The position numbers and the translations under genes are program-made. A DNA stretch of 64,000 bases. Origin: Pseudoalteromonas sp. '520P1 No. 423' (lineage in GTDB: Bacteria > Pseudomonadota > Gammaproteobacteria > Enterobacterales > Alteromonadaceae). A model generated the notes under the pieces. That model did not search any database. It had not been told where the DNA came from and saw only the letters and a list, made by a program, of their open reading frames with translations. This document shows positions 55,668-64,000 of this stretch, piece after piece. Where the stretch lies: NCBI RefSeq assembly GCF_001269985.1, contig NZ_BBZB01000001.1, positions 1,922,001-1,986,000 of the forward strand, in the 5' to 3' direction. Position 1 is the stretch's first letter. Each line of letters opens with the position of its first letter.

Positions 55668-56589
55668 CCAAACTCATTAAAAATGCTTCGATATTTTTAA
55701 CATCTTGATCACTTGGATAAATACCAAGCTGATATTTAAACATTATCTTTATCGCCTTTGTTAATGTTTTAGCCGATGCATCATGAAAGTAAGGCGCTGT
55801 TTTACTTACATTTCTAAGGCTTGGAACACGAAAAAAATATTTATCACTTTCATTTTTACTAGTATTAAAATAGCCATAATCTCGTAGTTTTATATTACTT
55901 TCATTAAAATAAGGCCGCATAACACCAAATTTTTGCCTCATGTTACCACCTACGTTCATTCCTTGATGACAGCTGCTGCATCCATAGTCTTTAAATAATT
56001 GATACCCTTTGATTTCTTCAGTTGTTAGTTGTTGGGTATCACCTTGAAGATATAAATCAAATCTAGAAGGTTTTGATAAACTTAATTCAAATGAGATGAT
56101 GGCGTCTCGGACCGTTTCTGGAGCAATTTTAAAATATCCTGCTTTGGTAAATAGCAATGGGTAATGTTGCGTATTCGAGAGTCTTTTTATGATAGTTTCC
56201 CAAGTATTGTTCATTATTTTTGGGCTGGTAATTAACATATCTAGATGCTTATTTAAGCTACTGAACTTTCCAGTCCAAGTGAAATAATAGTTTAAACCCA
56301 AATACTCTAAACTAGGCGTATTCATAGATAATGGTTTGCCATCAGCGCCTAAAGAAAAAGCTTTACCATCTGAATATGCTTTATCTGCATGATGGCAGCT
56401 AGCACATGAGAACATTCGGTTTTTTGATAATAAAACGTCATTAAATAACTGCTTGCCTAATTGAATTTTCGATTGATTTTCTTCAGTAATATTTAAAGGC
56501 AGTAAAGGCTCTTGAGCATAAGAAAAGGGAGCGAATGAAAAAATTAAAATTGATAAAATTATAAAAAGGACAGTTAAAATACGCATCAT
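55651..56589 (-). CDS. di-haem cytochrome c peroxidase family protein (CcpA/MauG-like)
   Basis: 312 residues with a signal peptide (cut near SYAQ). Two haem c sites: CASCH at 62-66 (high-potential or peroxidatic haem in a SCASCHHADKAYSDG context) and CSSCH at 204-208. Marks of the family are the long PSLRNVSKTAPYFHDAS segment. It is periplasmic and may reduce H2O2 or oxidise a partner. First gene of a two-gene unit with the diguanylate cyclase; a 240-base AT-rich gap to the left holds its promoter. Confidence 0.88.
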   Translation of the reverse strand: MMRILTVLFIILSILIFSFAPFSYAQEPLLPLNITEENQSKIQLGKQLFNDVLLSKNRMFSCASCHHADKAYSDGKAFSLGADGKPLSMNTPSLEYLGLNYYFTWTGKFSSLNKHLDMLITSPKIMNNTWETIIKRLSNTQHYPLLFTKAGYFKIAPETVRDAIISFELSLSKPSRFDLYLQGDTQQLTTEEIKGYQLFKDYGCSSCHQGMNVGGNMRQKFGVMRPYFNESNIKLRDYGYFNTSKNESDKYFFRVPSLRNVSKTAPYFHDASAKTLTKAIKIMFKYQLGIYPSDQDVKNIEAFLMSLDAIYE

Positions 56590-56828
56590 TACCTTAATTT
56601 TTTATAAATTATATTAGTGAGTATAGGCCAAACAAATCCTTTTATTTTAACCGTAAATATAGAAGACCGGCAAAATTGAAAAAGTAATTCAAAATTATTA
56701 AATTTATATTTTGTTACGAATTTATTACCTATTAACAGATGTGATTAATCGTATTTTGGCTTTAAAGTAAACAAAATTCTGTTATAACTAGAATCGATTA
56801 AATTTTAAAATCTACTGGAATAAAAATA

Positions 56829-57668
56829 ATGTCAAACTTAAAAACACTTTTTAAAAGTTCAGTTGTTACAGCTGGTATTTTATGTGCCACTATGGTTAAT
56901 GCTCACAGCGAACATAGTCATGGTGCATCAGCTTTAGATAAAGCAATTTCAGGTGAATATCGCTCAGATAAAAACAAAAGTCGTGATATGTACCGTAATC
57001 CAAAAGAAACTTTAGAGTTTTTTGGCTTTAAACCTTCAATGACAGTTGTTGAAGTTGCACCAGGCGGTGCTTGGTATAGTGAAATTCTAGCGCCAGCGTT
57101 AAAAGAAAAAGGCCAGTTTTATGGTGCACAATATCCTGATACTGGAGAAGATAACTACTATAGTAAAGCTCGTAAAAGATTAGAAAAAAAATTAACAAGC
57201 AATGAAATTTTTAGCAAAATGAAGCTTACTGATTTTACACCTAAAAAACCAAGTGTATTAGCGCCAAAAGGCACTGCAGATTTAGTTTTAACTTTTAGAA
57301 ATCTACATAATTGGAAAGAAGAAGGTGTTAGCCAGTTATTTAAAGATGCATATGTTGCATTAAAACCGGGAGGTGCACTAGGCGTTGTAGAGCATAGAAT
57401 GCCTGAATCTCAAGATTGGGAAACAAATAAGAAAAGCGGTTACTTTCCAGCTTCTTTAACAATAAAATTGGCAGAAGAAGCTGGTTTTAAGCTTGCTGCA
57501 AGCAGTGAAATTAACGCAAATGCAAAAGATACAGCTGATCACCCTAAAGGTGTTTGGACACTACCACCAGTATTAGCACTTAAAGATAAAGACCGTGCTA
57601 AATATATGGCAATAGGTGAAAGTGATCGTATGACTTTAAAGTTTGTTAAAGCGGGCGCTAAACTTTAA
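56829..57668 (+). CDS. exported SAM-methyltransferase-like protein (COG4798)
   Basis: 279 residues with an N-terminal signal peptide (residues 1-25, ending VNAHSEHSHG, a His-rich start). The rest is a class I methyltransferase fold: VVEVAPGGAWYSEILAPAL (motif I), LVLTFRNLHNW and YVALKPGGALGVVEHR. Secreted methyltransferase-like proteins of this group are widely found and puzzling, since SAM is not periplasmic. Their substrate is unknown. A strong terminator follows. Confidence 0.82.
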   Translation: MSNLKTLFKSSVVTAGILCATMVNAHSEHSHGASALDKAISGEYRSDKNKSRDMYRNPKETLEFFGFKPSMTVVEVAPGGAWYSEILAPALKEKGQFYGAQYPDTGEDNYYSKARKRLEKKLTSNEIFSKMKLTDFTPKKPSVLAPKGTADLVLTFRNLHNWKEEGVSQLFKDAYVALKPGGALGVVEHRMPESQDWETNKKSGYFPASLTIKLAEEAGFKLAASSEINANAKDTADHPKGVWTLPPVLALKDKDRAKYMAIGESDRMTLKFVKAGAKL

Positions 57669-57693
57669 ATAATTAAATAAATATCTTAAGTTT

Positions 57694-57725
57694 AAAAACC
57701 TTAACTGATTTCAGTTAAGGTTTTT
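57694..57725. terminator. bidirectional terminator
   Basis: AAAAACCTTAACTG/CAGTTAAGGTTTTT, a perfect 14-base stem with a 4-base loop between convergent genes. Confidence 0.9.
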
Positions 57726-57786
57726 ATTTTATAGTCATTTATAACTTATTTAAAAAGCTTTTATACAATGAAATTTCAGGAGCTTT

Positions 57787-59436
57787 TTATTTGTGAGATA
57801 AAGTTAGAGTATTGTTAATACCTTGCGCATAATTTATTTTAAAATTGTAAAGTGATGTTGTAGGTGGACTATATAAAATGTCAGCTGTATCTATAACAAG
57901 TGCTAAGTAATGACCTTTAGGTACATCATATGCTGTTGCTACTAGGTCTATATCTACTTTTATTACTTCATTGGGCGTCGCATCTAAAATAGTATAGGGT
58001 GCATGCGTAATTAAAGTGCCTATGCCTGCCCAGTTTACATCGTACAAATACGCAACTAACAAAGCTTTATCTGATGATGGCGTAACATTAAGGTGTATCT
58101 TGTTTATGCCTCTTAATTCTAATGTTTCATTTAGCCAATCAGATTCCCATCGAATCGCATTGATTGAACTGATCAAACTCATACTGGAAAGAATAGGTAA
58201 TGATAAATAGTCTTCTGTGATATATGAAAGTAATGGAATACCTGTTGTCGCAAAAGTATCTAATCCTGAATAAACAGTATCGGTTTTTGGCCACCAAGGT
58301 GCATAGGGAGTGTTTTTCATATCACCATCGCCATCAAATTCTTTTTCATGAAGGTACAAAACCTTTTGTGAAATCTCAGTGCTTGGCCAAGTGTCAAATT
58401 GCTCGTATTGTCCAAATTTCACTTCTATTTCGACAGGCTTTTTATGTGTAATGCCATTTTGTTCACCCTTTAGCCAATGATCAAACCAATCATGGACATT
58501 TTTCCAAACATGATGCTGTGCATTACCCATTCCAAGCACTTCTCCCACAGCATGTGTTCCTTGATTTAAATCTAATAATTTAGGCGTTGTTAATGCTTCG
58601 TATAAGGTTAATACACTATTGGGCTGAAAAAGGTTATCACCAAAATTGTTAGATAAATAAATTGGTGTACCGCTTTCATTGAGTTCATTTATATAATTTA
58701 ATGGGGAGCGTAAGTTTGCCCATTGAGTGATCTCACTTATATTTTCTTGTTTCAATAACCCGATGTAATTTTGTGCTATTTCATCACTTGGATCGCCTGT
58801 TAAATACCCGAGTCCAGTAAGTAAAGCTCCCCAAATTAATCTAGGCGTTTGTTGCCCGTATAGTGAACCCGTTAAACTTCCCCATGTACTCATAGCGGCG
58901 ACTGCGCTTACTCGGGAGTCATGTGCTGCACTTAAAAGGCTGATCCCAGAACCGTAAGACACTCCAGCCAAACCAATATTAGTTTCATCAACAGGGTAAT
59001 TTGTTAATAAAAAATCGATAACTGCAGAAACGTCTTGAAGGTCTTGTTCGCCCGCCGTGGCTATTTTTCCCTGAGAATTACCAAACCCTCTGGTGGAGTA
59101 ACTTAAAACGACATAGCCTTGCTCAGCAAATTTTGCGGCTTCGGTGAGATATTCATATTCATCGAGCCCCCAACTATTTATAAATATCACCGTAGGGTAG
59201 TGTGCTGAGCCACTGGTTGGTACAAATATATTTGCATGTAATTGAATGCCATCATAAGCCGAAATTATAATGTTATCATCTGTCGTATATAAATCAGATT
59301 GCTTAAATACAGGTTGCCCAACTAAAGCTTTGAGCAAGTCAATTAATGGGCTTGCATGTATCTGATTTGAGTTAAAAATAAATGCGAGTAGTAAAATAAT
59401 ATAGTGAAGCTGTATTGAAGACCGAGTATTTTTCAT
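57787..59436 (-). CDS. CocE/NonD-type acyl hydrolase (X-Pro dipeptidyl-peptidase-like)
   Basis: 549 residues from the ATG at 59436 (AAGAGA upstream; signal peptide MKNTRSSIQLHYIILLLAFIF, cut near HAS). The catalytic domain has GVSYGSGIS with Ser160, the DGIQLHANIFVPT and GYVVLSYSTRGFGNSQG cues of S15 peptidases, and a GTHAVGE histidine. The C-terminal half is the jelly-roll domain of this family. Exported; substrate (proline peptide, ester or amide) not known. A longer frame to 59694 adds an unlikely N-terminus. Confidence 0.82.
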   Translation of the reverse strand: MKNTRSSIQLHYIILLLAFIFNSNQIHASPLIDLLKALVGQPVFKQSDLYTTDDNIIISAYDGIQLHANIFVPTSGSAHYPTVIFINSWGLDEYEYLTEAAKFAEQGYVVLSYSTRGFGNSQGKIATAGEQDLQDVSAVIDFLLTNYPVDETNIGLAGVSYGSGISLLSAAHDSRVSAVAAMSTWGSLTGSLYGQQTPRLIWGALLTGLGYLTGDPSDEIAQNYIGLLKQENISEITQWANLRSPLNYINELNESGTPIYLSNNFGDNLFQPNSVLTLYEALTTPKLLDLNQGTHAVGEVLGMGNAQHHVWKNVHDWFDHWLKGEQNGITHKKPVEIEVKFGQYEQFDTWPSTEISQKVLYLHEKEFDGDGDMKNTPYAPWWPKTDTVYSGLDTFATTGIPLLSYITEDYLSLPILSSMSLISSINAIRWESDWLNETLELRGINKIHLNVTPSSDKALLVAYLYDVNWAGIGTLITHAPYTILDATPNEVIKVDIDLVATAYDVPKGHYLALVIDTADILYSPPTTSLYNFKINYAQGINNTLTLSHK

Positions 59437-59739
59437 AATTGTTCTCTTGTTATTTTTAGATTGAATTATTCGTGTCTCAAATTGTTCAAAAAACCAACTT
59501 AGAGTTTTTATTCTAGTAAGTAATTTAGGTGTTGGGTATTTTTTATACTTATATTGAACATTCATGAGGTTTCTATATTGGGTACTTCTTGCTTTTATAT
59601 AAGATTGATATAGAAAGGTATTTTCTATTTCATATGAATTTGAAATTTGAATAGTTGAAATAAACAAATGAATAAAAATTGACATCGCTGTCATTTGTTA
59701 TCAGGATGTAAATTCAAGTTAACAAAATAGGTACTAATT

Positions 59740-61212
59740 GTGTTTAGAATAAAAAAACAAACATTAGTGAGCATGTTGTTTATATTGCCCAGCATTACCA
59801 CTATTAATGCAGTTAATGCAGATACCAGTCAACAAGTTGCATCAACAAGCTTTGAAGCCTTCAAACCTAATGGAGTTTATTTAGGAGGAGATCAGGTCTT
59901 TTATAGTGCATCACTTTTTGAAGCGAGATATTGGACACAAGGTGATACGCCGGATAAAACAAATCAATGGGGACCTTGGAAATTTTTAAGGGAATGTGAA
60001 GGTGGTAACACAGGCGAATGCTCAAGTGGTGGTGATACGACTGAACCTGGTAATCCATCTGGTCCACAGCCAAAACCGGGTGGTGGATATACTATGCTTA
60101 AAAGTGAAATTTTAGCTCATGAATTAAGTTTAACGGATACACCATTATTTGTTGAAGTTAAAGCGTCAATTGCGACATTAGATAATCAAATAGTGGAAGC
60201 TGTAAAACCTGGACGTGTGACTAACCCCGAAAACGTTAAACGTGTAGAGCAAATTATTGATGAAGCATCTTGGGTCAATACATTCCCTGATCGTGATGCG
60301 GCTTATACTTATACAAAATTTTTAAAATCTATCGCTAAATTTTCAGGTTTTTGTGCAACTTATGATGATGGGCGAGATTCTGATGCGATTTGTCGTAAGT
60401 CTTTAGCGACTATGTTTGCTCACTTTACGCAGGAAACCGGTGGTCACGATCCTAATTCTGCTATTGAAGAATGGCGACAAGGCTTAGTATATGTACGTGA
60501 AGCTGGTTGTGGTGAAGATGGACCTAATTGTCCCTATAACGCGGAGTGTTCTCCTGATACTTGGCAAGGTCAAACATGGCAATGTGGTACAAATGCAGAT
60601 GGCAGTTATAAAAAATACTTTGGTCGTGGTGCTAAACAGTTAAGCTATAACTACAATTATGGGCCATTTTCACAAGCTATGTTTGGGGATACTAAAGTAT
60701 TATTAGATGATCCTGAGCGCGTAGCTACTAGCTGGTTAAATATCGCATCAGCTGTGTTCTTTTTTGCTTATCCAGCATCTCCAAAACCTAGCATGTTACA
60801 TGTTATAGATGGTACTTGGCTACCAAATGAACATGATACAGCCAATGGTATAAAGCCTGGATTTGGTGCTACAACTAATGTTATTAATGGTGGTATTGAA
60901 TGTGGTCATGGTTATGAAAAACCACAGTCAGTTAATCGTATTGCTTATTATAAAGCCCATGCAAATAATCTGAATGTGCCTATTGAAGCCAATGAAGAAT
61001 TAGGTTGTAAAGATCAAAAGCGTTTTGATAAAAATGGTGCTGGAGCACTTTTAGTTTACTGGGATCAAGATTGGGGTTACTACCCTGAAAACCCAGAGGG
61101 CAAATCATTCGCTTGTAAACTAGTTGGTTATCAAACCCGTCACTTTGCATTACAGCAAGGTGATTATCAAAAATGTGTTGAACACTATTTCGATGTTGAA
61201 GTTGTAGAATAA
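59740..61212 (+). CDS. secreted GH19 chitinase with a chitin-binding domain
   Basis: 490 residues, GTG start. Signal peptide 1-27 (VNA-D). Residues 35-83 form a CBM5/12-type chitin-binding module (GVYLGGDQVFYSASLFEARYWTQGD, then QWGPW). A Gly/Pro linker (89-115) leads to a GH19 domain: HFTQETGGHD with the catalytic Glu232, CSPDTWQGQTWQCG, KKYFGRGAKQLSYNYNYGPFSQ and FGATTNVINGGIECGHG. Several cysteine pairs suit an exported enzyme. It hydrolyses chitin with inversion and fits a marine chitin degrader. Stands alone with a terminator after it. Confidence 0.9.
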   Translation: MFRIKKQTLVSMLFILPSITTINAVNADTSQQVASTSFEAFKPNGVYLGGDQVFYSASLFEARYWTQGDTPDKTNQWGPWKFLRECEGGNTGECSSGGDTTEPGNPSGPQPKPGGGYTMLKSEILAHELSLTDTPLFVEVKASIATLDNQIVEAVKPGRVTNPENVKRVEQIIDEASWVNTFPDRDAAYTYTKFLKSIAKFSGFCATYDDGRDSDAICRKSLATMFAHFTQETGGHDPNSAIEEWRQGLVYVREAGCGEDGPNCPYNAECSPDTWQGQTWQCGTNADGSYKKYFGRGAKQLSYNYNYGPFSQAMFGDTKVLLDDPERVATSWLNIASAVFFFAYPASPKPSMLHVIDGTWLPNEHDTANGIKPGFGATTNVINGGIECGHGYEKPQSVNRIAYYKAHANNLNVPIEANEELGCKDQKRFDKNGAGALLVYWDQDWGYYPENPEGKSFACKLVGYQTRHFALQQGDYQKCVEHYFDVEVVE

Positions 61213-61232
61213 CAATCTAGTATAAATTTAAG

Positions 61233-61262
61233 GGCTTTAGTGTTTTCAGCGCTAAAGCCTTT
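61233..61262 (+). terminator. rho-independent terminator
   Basis: GGCTTTAGTG against CGCTAAAGCC (one G-T pair) with a 6-7 base loop and T run, 20 bases after the chitinase stop. Confidence 0.8.
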
Positions 61263-61462
61263 GTTCAGTTTAAGTTAATGTTCACATATTAAGCTAAAAG
61301 CGTTGACCTTAATTGATGGCGCTAATAATGATAAAACCTATCTTACGATTTCTTACACTTTCAATACAATTGCTCACTTTATTCAATTCATTTTTATATA
61401 GAATATCAACATCAACACATTTGGTTGATAGTGTTTTTAGATTTTAGAGTAATTGGTATTTC

Positions 61463-62887
61463 ATGTTAAAGCCTATATTTTCAAAATTTGTGTGTATTTT
61501 AGTTGTTTTCACTTTGTCTGGTTGCGCGACCATGCAATTTAGAGACTTATTCTCTGGTTATGCACAGCAAATGAAGCCTGTACAGCTACAAGCTATTAAT
61601 GGTCAGTATGAACAAGCTTTACAACAAGTGCCTGAGCGAGAGATCTCAGATACTAACTATGTCTTAGCTCTATTAGAAAAAGGGCGCTTAAAACATTTAT
61701 CTGGTGACTATAAAGCAAGTAAATTTTATTTTAGCCAAGCAAATGCTTATATCGATGAACAAAAACTTAAAGCTAAGCTGCAAATGAGTAAAGGTATACA
61801 AAATATTGGTGCTGTATTGAGTAATGATAACGCGATTACTTATGTGGTGCCTGATTATGAGCAAAGCATGATGCATAGCTATCAAGCATTGAATTATCTT
61901 TATTTAGGCGATTATGAAGCGGCATTGGTTGAAATTAGAAAAGCAAATTTAGTACAAAGAGCTGCTTTAGAAAATAACTTTGATGTCATAAATGATGCAA
62001 TAGCAAGTTTACAAAATGATGCAAGGCTTGATTGGCAAAGTATCAGTACGACATACCCAGAAATGGAAGATGTGATTGGTGAAGCTAAAAATGGCTTTCA
62101 AAATGCCTACACATTTTATATGTCAGCGGTACTTTATGAAGCTTCAGGGGAGTTAAACGATGCCTATATTGATTATAAAAAAGCATTAGAAATATACCCA
62201 GATAATCAATATTTACAAAATGACGTATTAAAACTCGCCACACAATTAGGCATGACAGATGACTTAGCAAAGTTTGAAAAACGCTTTGGCAAATACCAGA
62301 AAAATAAGCAAAAAAATACAGGTCAAGTAGTTGTTATTTATGATCAAGGTTTGGTTGAAGAGCGAGATGAAATGCGTTTACGCTTACCTGTTTATACTAG
62401 TGATGATGAAATGCGTTTTTATAGTGTTTCGCTACCTGTTTATCATAAATCTGAACAGTATTTTCCGAATGCGCAATTAAGTATAAATGATGAAGTACTC
62501 ACTTTTGATCAAATTGTAAAAGTTGAAGCACTTGCTGCGCAAACTTTAAAATCACAATTACCGAGTTTAATTACCCGTCAGGTTATTAGACTTATCGCAA
62601 AAGAAAAAATGCGTAAAAAAATGAGTAAAGAAGGTGGAGATGTTGGTAATATTTTGGCCAATATTTATAACTTGTCGTCAGAGCGAGCAGATACAAGAAG
62701 CTGGTTAACACTTCCGCAATCTAGCAAGATAATGAGATCTGATGTAACTGAGGGGAATCATAATATTTCAATCAAAGTTGGCGCACTTAATAAAGAAATT
62801 AACTTTGATGTAAAAGCAAATCGCATCACTTTAGTAAATATAACCGCAACGGGTAATCATATTGATTACAAAGCAATTAACTTATAA
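61463..62887 (+). CDS. COG3014-type lipoprotein with TPR-like repeats
   Basis: 474 residues. Lipobox FTLSGC puts the lipid on Cys21. The middle has TPR-like helices (YLGDYEAALVEIRKANL, YEASGELNDAYIDYKKALEIYPDNQYL). The C-terminal third is beta-rich. Homologues of this family sit next to YcfL and LpoB in many gammaproteobacteria, as here, which implicates it in outer-membrane control of cell wall synthesis. First gene of the operon. Confidence 0.85.
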   Translation: MLKPIFSKFVCILVVFTLSGCATMQFRDLFSGYAQQMKPVQLQAINGQYEQALQQVPEREISDTNYVLALLEKGRLKHLSGDYKASKFYFSQANAYIDEQKLKAKLQMSKGIQNIGAVLSNDNAITYVVPDYEQSMMHSYQALNYLYLGDYEAALVEIRKANLVQRAALENNFDVINDAIASLQNDARLDWQSISTTYPEMEDVIGEAKNGFQNAYTFYMSAVLYEASGELNDAYIDYKKALEIYPDNQYLQNDVLKLATQLGMTDDLAKFEKRFGKYQKNKQKNTGQVVVIYDQGLVEERDEMRLRLPVYTSDDEMRFYSVSLPVYHKSEQYFPNAQLSINDEVLTFDQIVKVEALAAQTLKSQLPSLITRQVIRLIAKEKMRKKMSKEGGDVGNILANIYNLSSERADTRSWLTLPQSSKIMRSDVTEGNHNISIKVGALNKEINFDVKANRITLVNITATGNHIDYKAINL

Positions 62888-62899
62888 AGGGCCTGTTAG

Positions 62900-63337
62900 A
62901 TGTCTCATTTTATGAAATTAGTATTCGTCATTTTAGTTAGTGTATTTATGATGTTAGGTTGTGCTAAACCTATTACGTCGGGCATAGGTTCAAGCCAAAT
63001 GACCGCATCAGATAACTATAAGATACATTTAAAATTAGATAATCCTAAATTAGCTAAAAAATTACAAATTTCCAACATTATTACCCGCAAGAACAATGAT
63101 TTATTGCAGTTAAATTTAGAGCTCAGCAGCAAATATAAAAAATCACAAAACTTACAATATCATTTTGAATGGTTTGATGAGCAAGGTTTTGCGGTTGAAG
63201 CAGGCAAAGCGCCTTGGAAGCCTCTTGATTTACATGGTTTTGCAGTAATTAATTTAGACGCTTTAGCGCCATCTGTTAAGGCTTCCAAGTTCAAAGTATA
63301 TGTGCGTGAAGTATCAACTAAAGCACAAAGATTTTAA
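62900..63337 (+). CDS. ycfL: YcfL family lipoprotein
   Basis: 145 residues. Lipobox MMLGC with Cys21. The DUF1425 domain is seen in LQLNLELSSKYKKSQNLQYHFEWFDEQGFAVE and SKFKVYVREVS. It follows COG3014 by 12 bases and precedes lpoB, the usual E. coli neighbour. Function unknown. Confidence 0.88.
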   Translation: MSHFMKLVFVILVSVFMMLGCAKPITSGIGSSQMTASDNYKIHLKLDNPKLAKKLQISNIITRKNNDLLQLNLELSSKYKKSQNLQYHFEWFDEQGFAVEAGKAPWKPLDLHGFAVINLDALAPSVKASKFKVYVREVSTKAQRF

Positions 63338-63374
63338 AACTAATTTAGATTAAATTTGAAAGAAGGATAATCTC

Positions 63375-63977
63375 TTGAAAAAAGCAATTGTAGGTACCGC
63401 AATCGGTATGACTGTTTTAGCCCTAACAGGTTGTGCAAATAAGGCTGTAGTAAGTTACGGTGATGCAACGGCAGTCGAAACAACAGATATTAATTTTGGC
63501 TCTACGGATTTACAAAAAGTAGCCACTCAAATGACTGATTCATTATTACTCTCGCCAGTTGTAGGCACATTAACTGCCAATAGCAGACCAGTGGTTTTTG
63601 TTGAGCGAATCAAAAATAAAACCAGTGAACATATAGATACTGAGTCCATTACAGATTCTGTTTCAACTAAGCTATTACGCTCAGGAAAATTTCGTTTTGT
63701 AGATATGGGCAGAGTAGAAGCAGCTCGTGAGCAATTAAACTTTCAACAAAGTGGTGGCATGGTTAACCCAAATAAGGCAATTGCTTTTGGTAAGCAAGTG
63801 GGCGCGCAATATATGTTATACGGTAACTTATCGAGTATTGTAAAATCTAATAAAGATAAAGCTGACGTATATTATAAGTTCACTATGAGACTGATGGACT
63901 TAGAAAGTGGATTAGTAGAGTGGGCTGATGAAACTGAAATTCGTAAAACTCGTGAAACTGCCCGTGTAGGTTGGTAG
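63375..63977 (+). CDS. lpoB: penicillin-binding protein activator LpoB
   Basis: 200 residues, TTG start behind AAGGAT. Lipobox ALTGC with Cys20. The domain shows PVVFVERIKNKTSEHIDTESITDSVSTKLLRSGKFRFVD, QLNFQQSGGMVNPNKAIAFGKQVGAQYMLYG and YYKFTMRLMDLESGLVEW, matching the LpoB family. LpoB is an outer-membrane lipoprotein that reaches through the peptidoglycan to activate PBP1b (MrcB). The last gene seen; a shorter disordered linker than in E. coli follows the lipid site. Confidence 0.92.
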   Translation: MKKAIVGTAIGMTVLALTGCANKAVVSYGDATAVETTDINFGSTDLQKVATQMTDSLLLSPVVGTLTANSRPVVFVERIKNKTSEHIDTESITDSVSTKLLRSGKFRFVDMGRVEAAREQLNFQQSGGMVNPNKAIAFGKQVGAQYMLYGNLSSIVKSNKDKADVYYKFTMRLMDLESGLVEWADETEIRKTRETARVGW

Positions 63978-64000
63978 AAAAGCTTAAAGGTATTTATTAT

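Noticed and set aside
59437..59694. Long N-terminus of the CocE-type hydrolase
   Set aside because: The signal peptide begins at 59436; upstream residues would bury it.
1..64000. tRNA, rRNA, CRISPR or toxin-antitoxin loci
   Set aside because: No cloverleaf, rRNA-like stretch, regular spaced repeat or paired small gene module could be supported.

Overview
The window reads as an AT-rich chromosome segment of a marine gammaproteobacterium, most likely an Alteromonadales member (Pseudoalteromonas/Colwellia-like). The basis is the gene set: MSHA-type pilin proteins, a COG3014-YcfL-LpoB operon, a DUF4105/DUF3015 pair, an ABC-F protein of the YbiT type, a secreted GH19 chitinase, a GlxA-type AraC regulator beside a long ketoacyl synthase, and an integron cassette array. 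No rRNA or tRNA gene and no CRISPR array was seen.

Layout. 1-8.3 kb: core and decaying genes: an SDR, two facing truncated fragments, an AsmA-like protein, DUF1653, a dead chemoreceptor, and a membrane serine hydrolase divergent from a CadC-like regulator. 8.4-22.2 kb: an array of promoterless + strand gene cassettes separated by attC sites, with no integrase in view. Its cassettes encode GNAT acetyltransferases, an SDR, an alpha/beta hydrolase, a small membrane protein, a lipoprotein and unknowns. The array is invaded by two IS1111-type elements, each sitting in the right core of an attC site, and by two copies of a composite made of a REP-type (Y1) transposase and an IS110/IS1111 remnant. 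22.3-34.4 kb: a choice-of-anchor-I lipoprotein behind a likely Pho box, degraded genes, two ABC transport systems with a TetR regulator and its operator, a DUF3754 gene split by an IS3-family element, and a pilin. 34.7-39.7 kb: a compact surface polysaccharide operon (initiating sugar transferase, flippase-like, polymerase-like, two transferase genes). 39.8-51.1 kb: a dead secreted metallopeptidase, ABC-F, DUF4105/DUF3015, LysR, a solute-binding protein, a cytochrome c-rhodanese fusion and a TipA-like MerR regulator. 51.2-64 kb: ketoacyl synthase and GlxA-type regulator, a di-haem peroxidase overlapping a diguanylate cyclase, an exported methyltransferase-like protein, a CocE-type hydrolase, a chitinase, and the LpoB operon that activates cell wall synthase PBP1b.

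Two themes stand out. First, the IS1111 elements: their long non-coding ends lie downstream of the recombinase, where bridge RNAs are encoded in this group. A six-base-pair hairpin there is preserved between the two diverged copies by three compensatory base-pair changes, direct evidence for a structured RNA in elements that target attC sites. Second, the window is unusually rich in broken genes: at least ten remnants outside the transposases show nonsense, frameshift, deletion or insertion damage, so this is a lineage with active gene decay and IS traffic.
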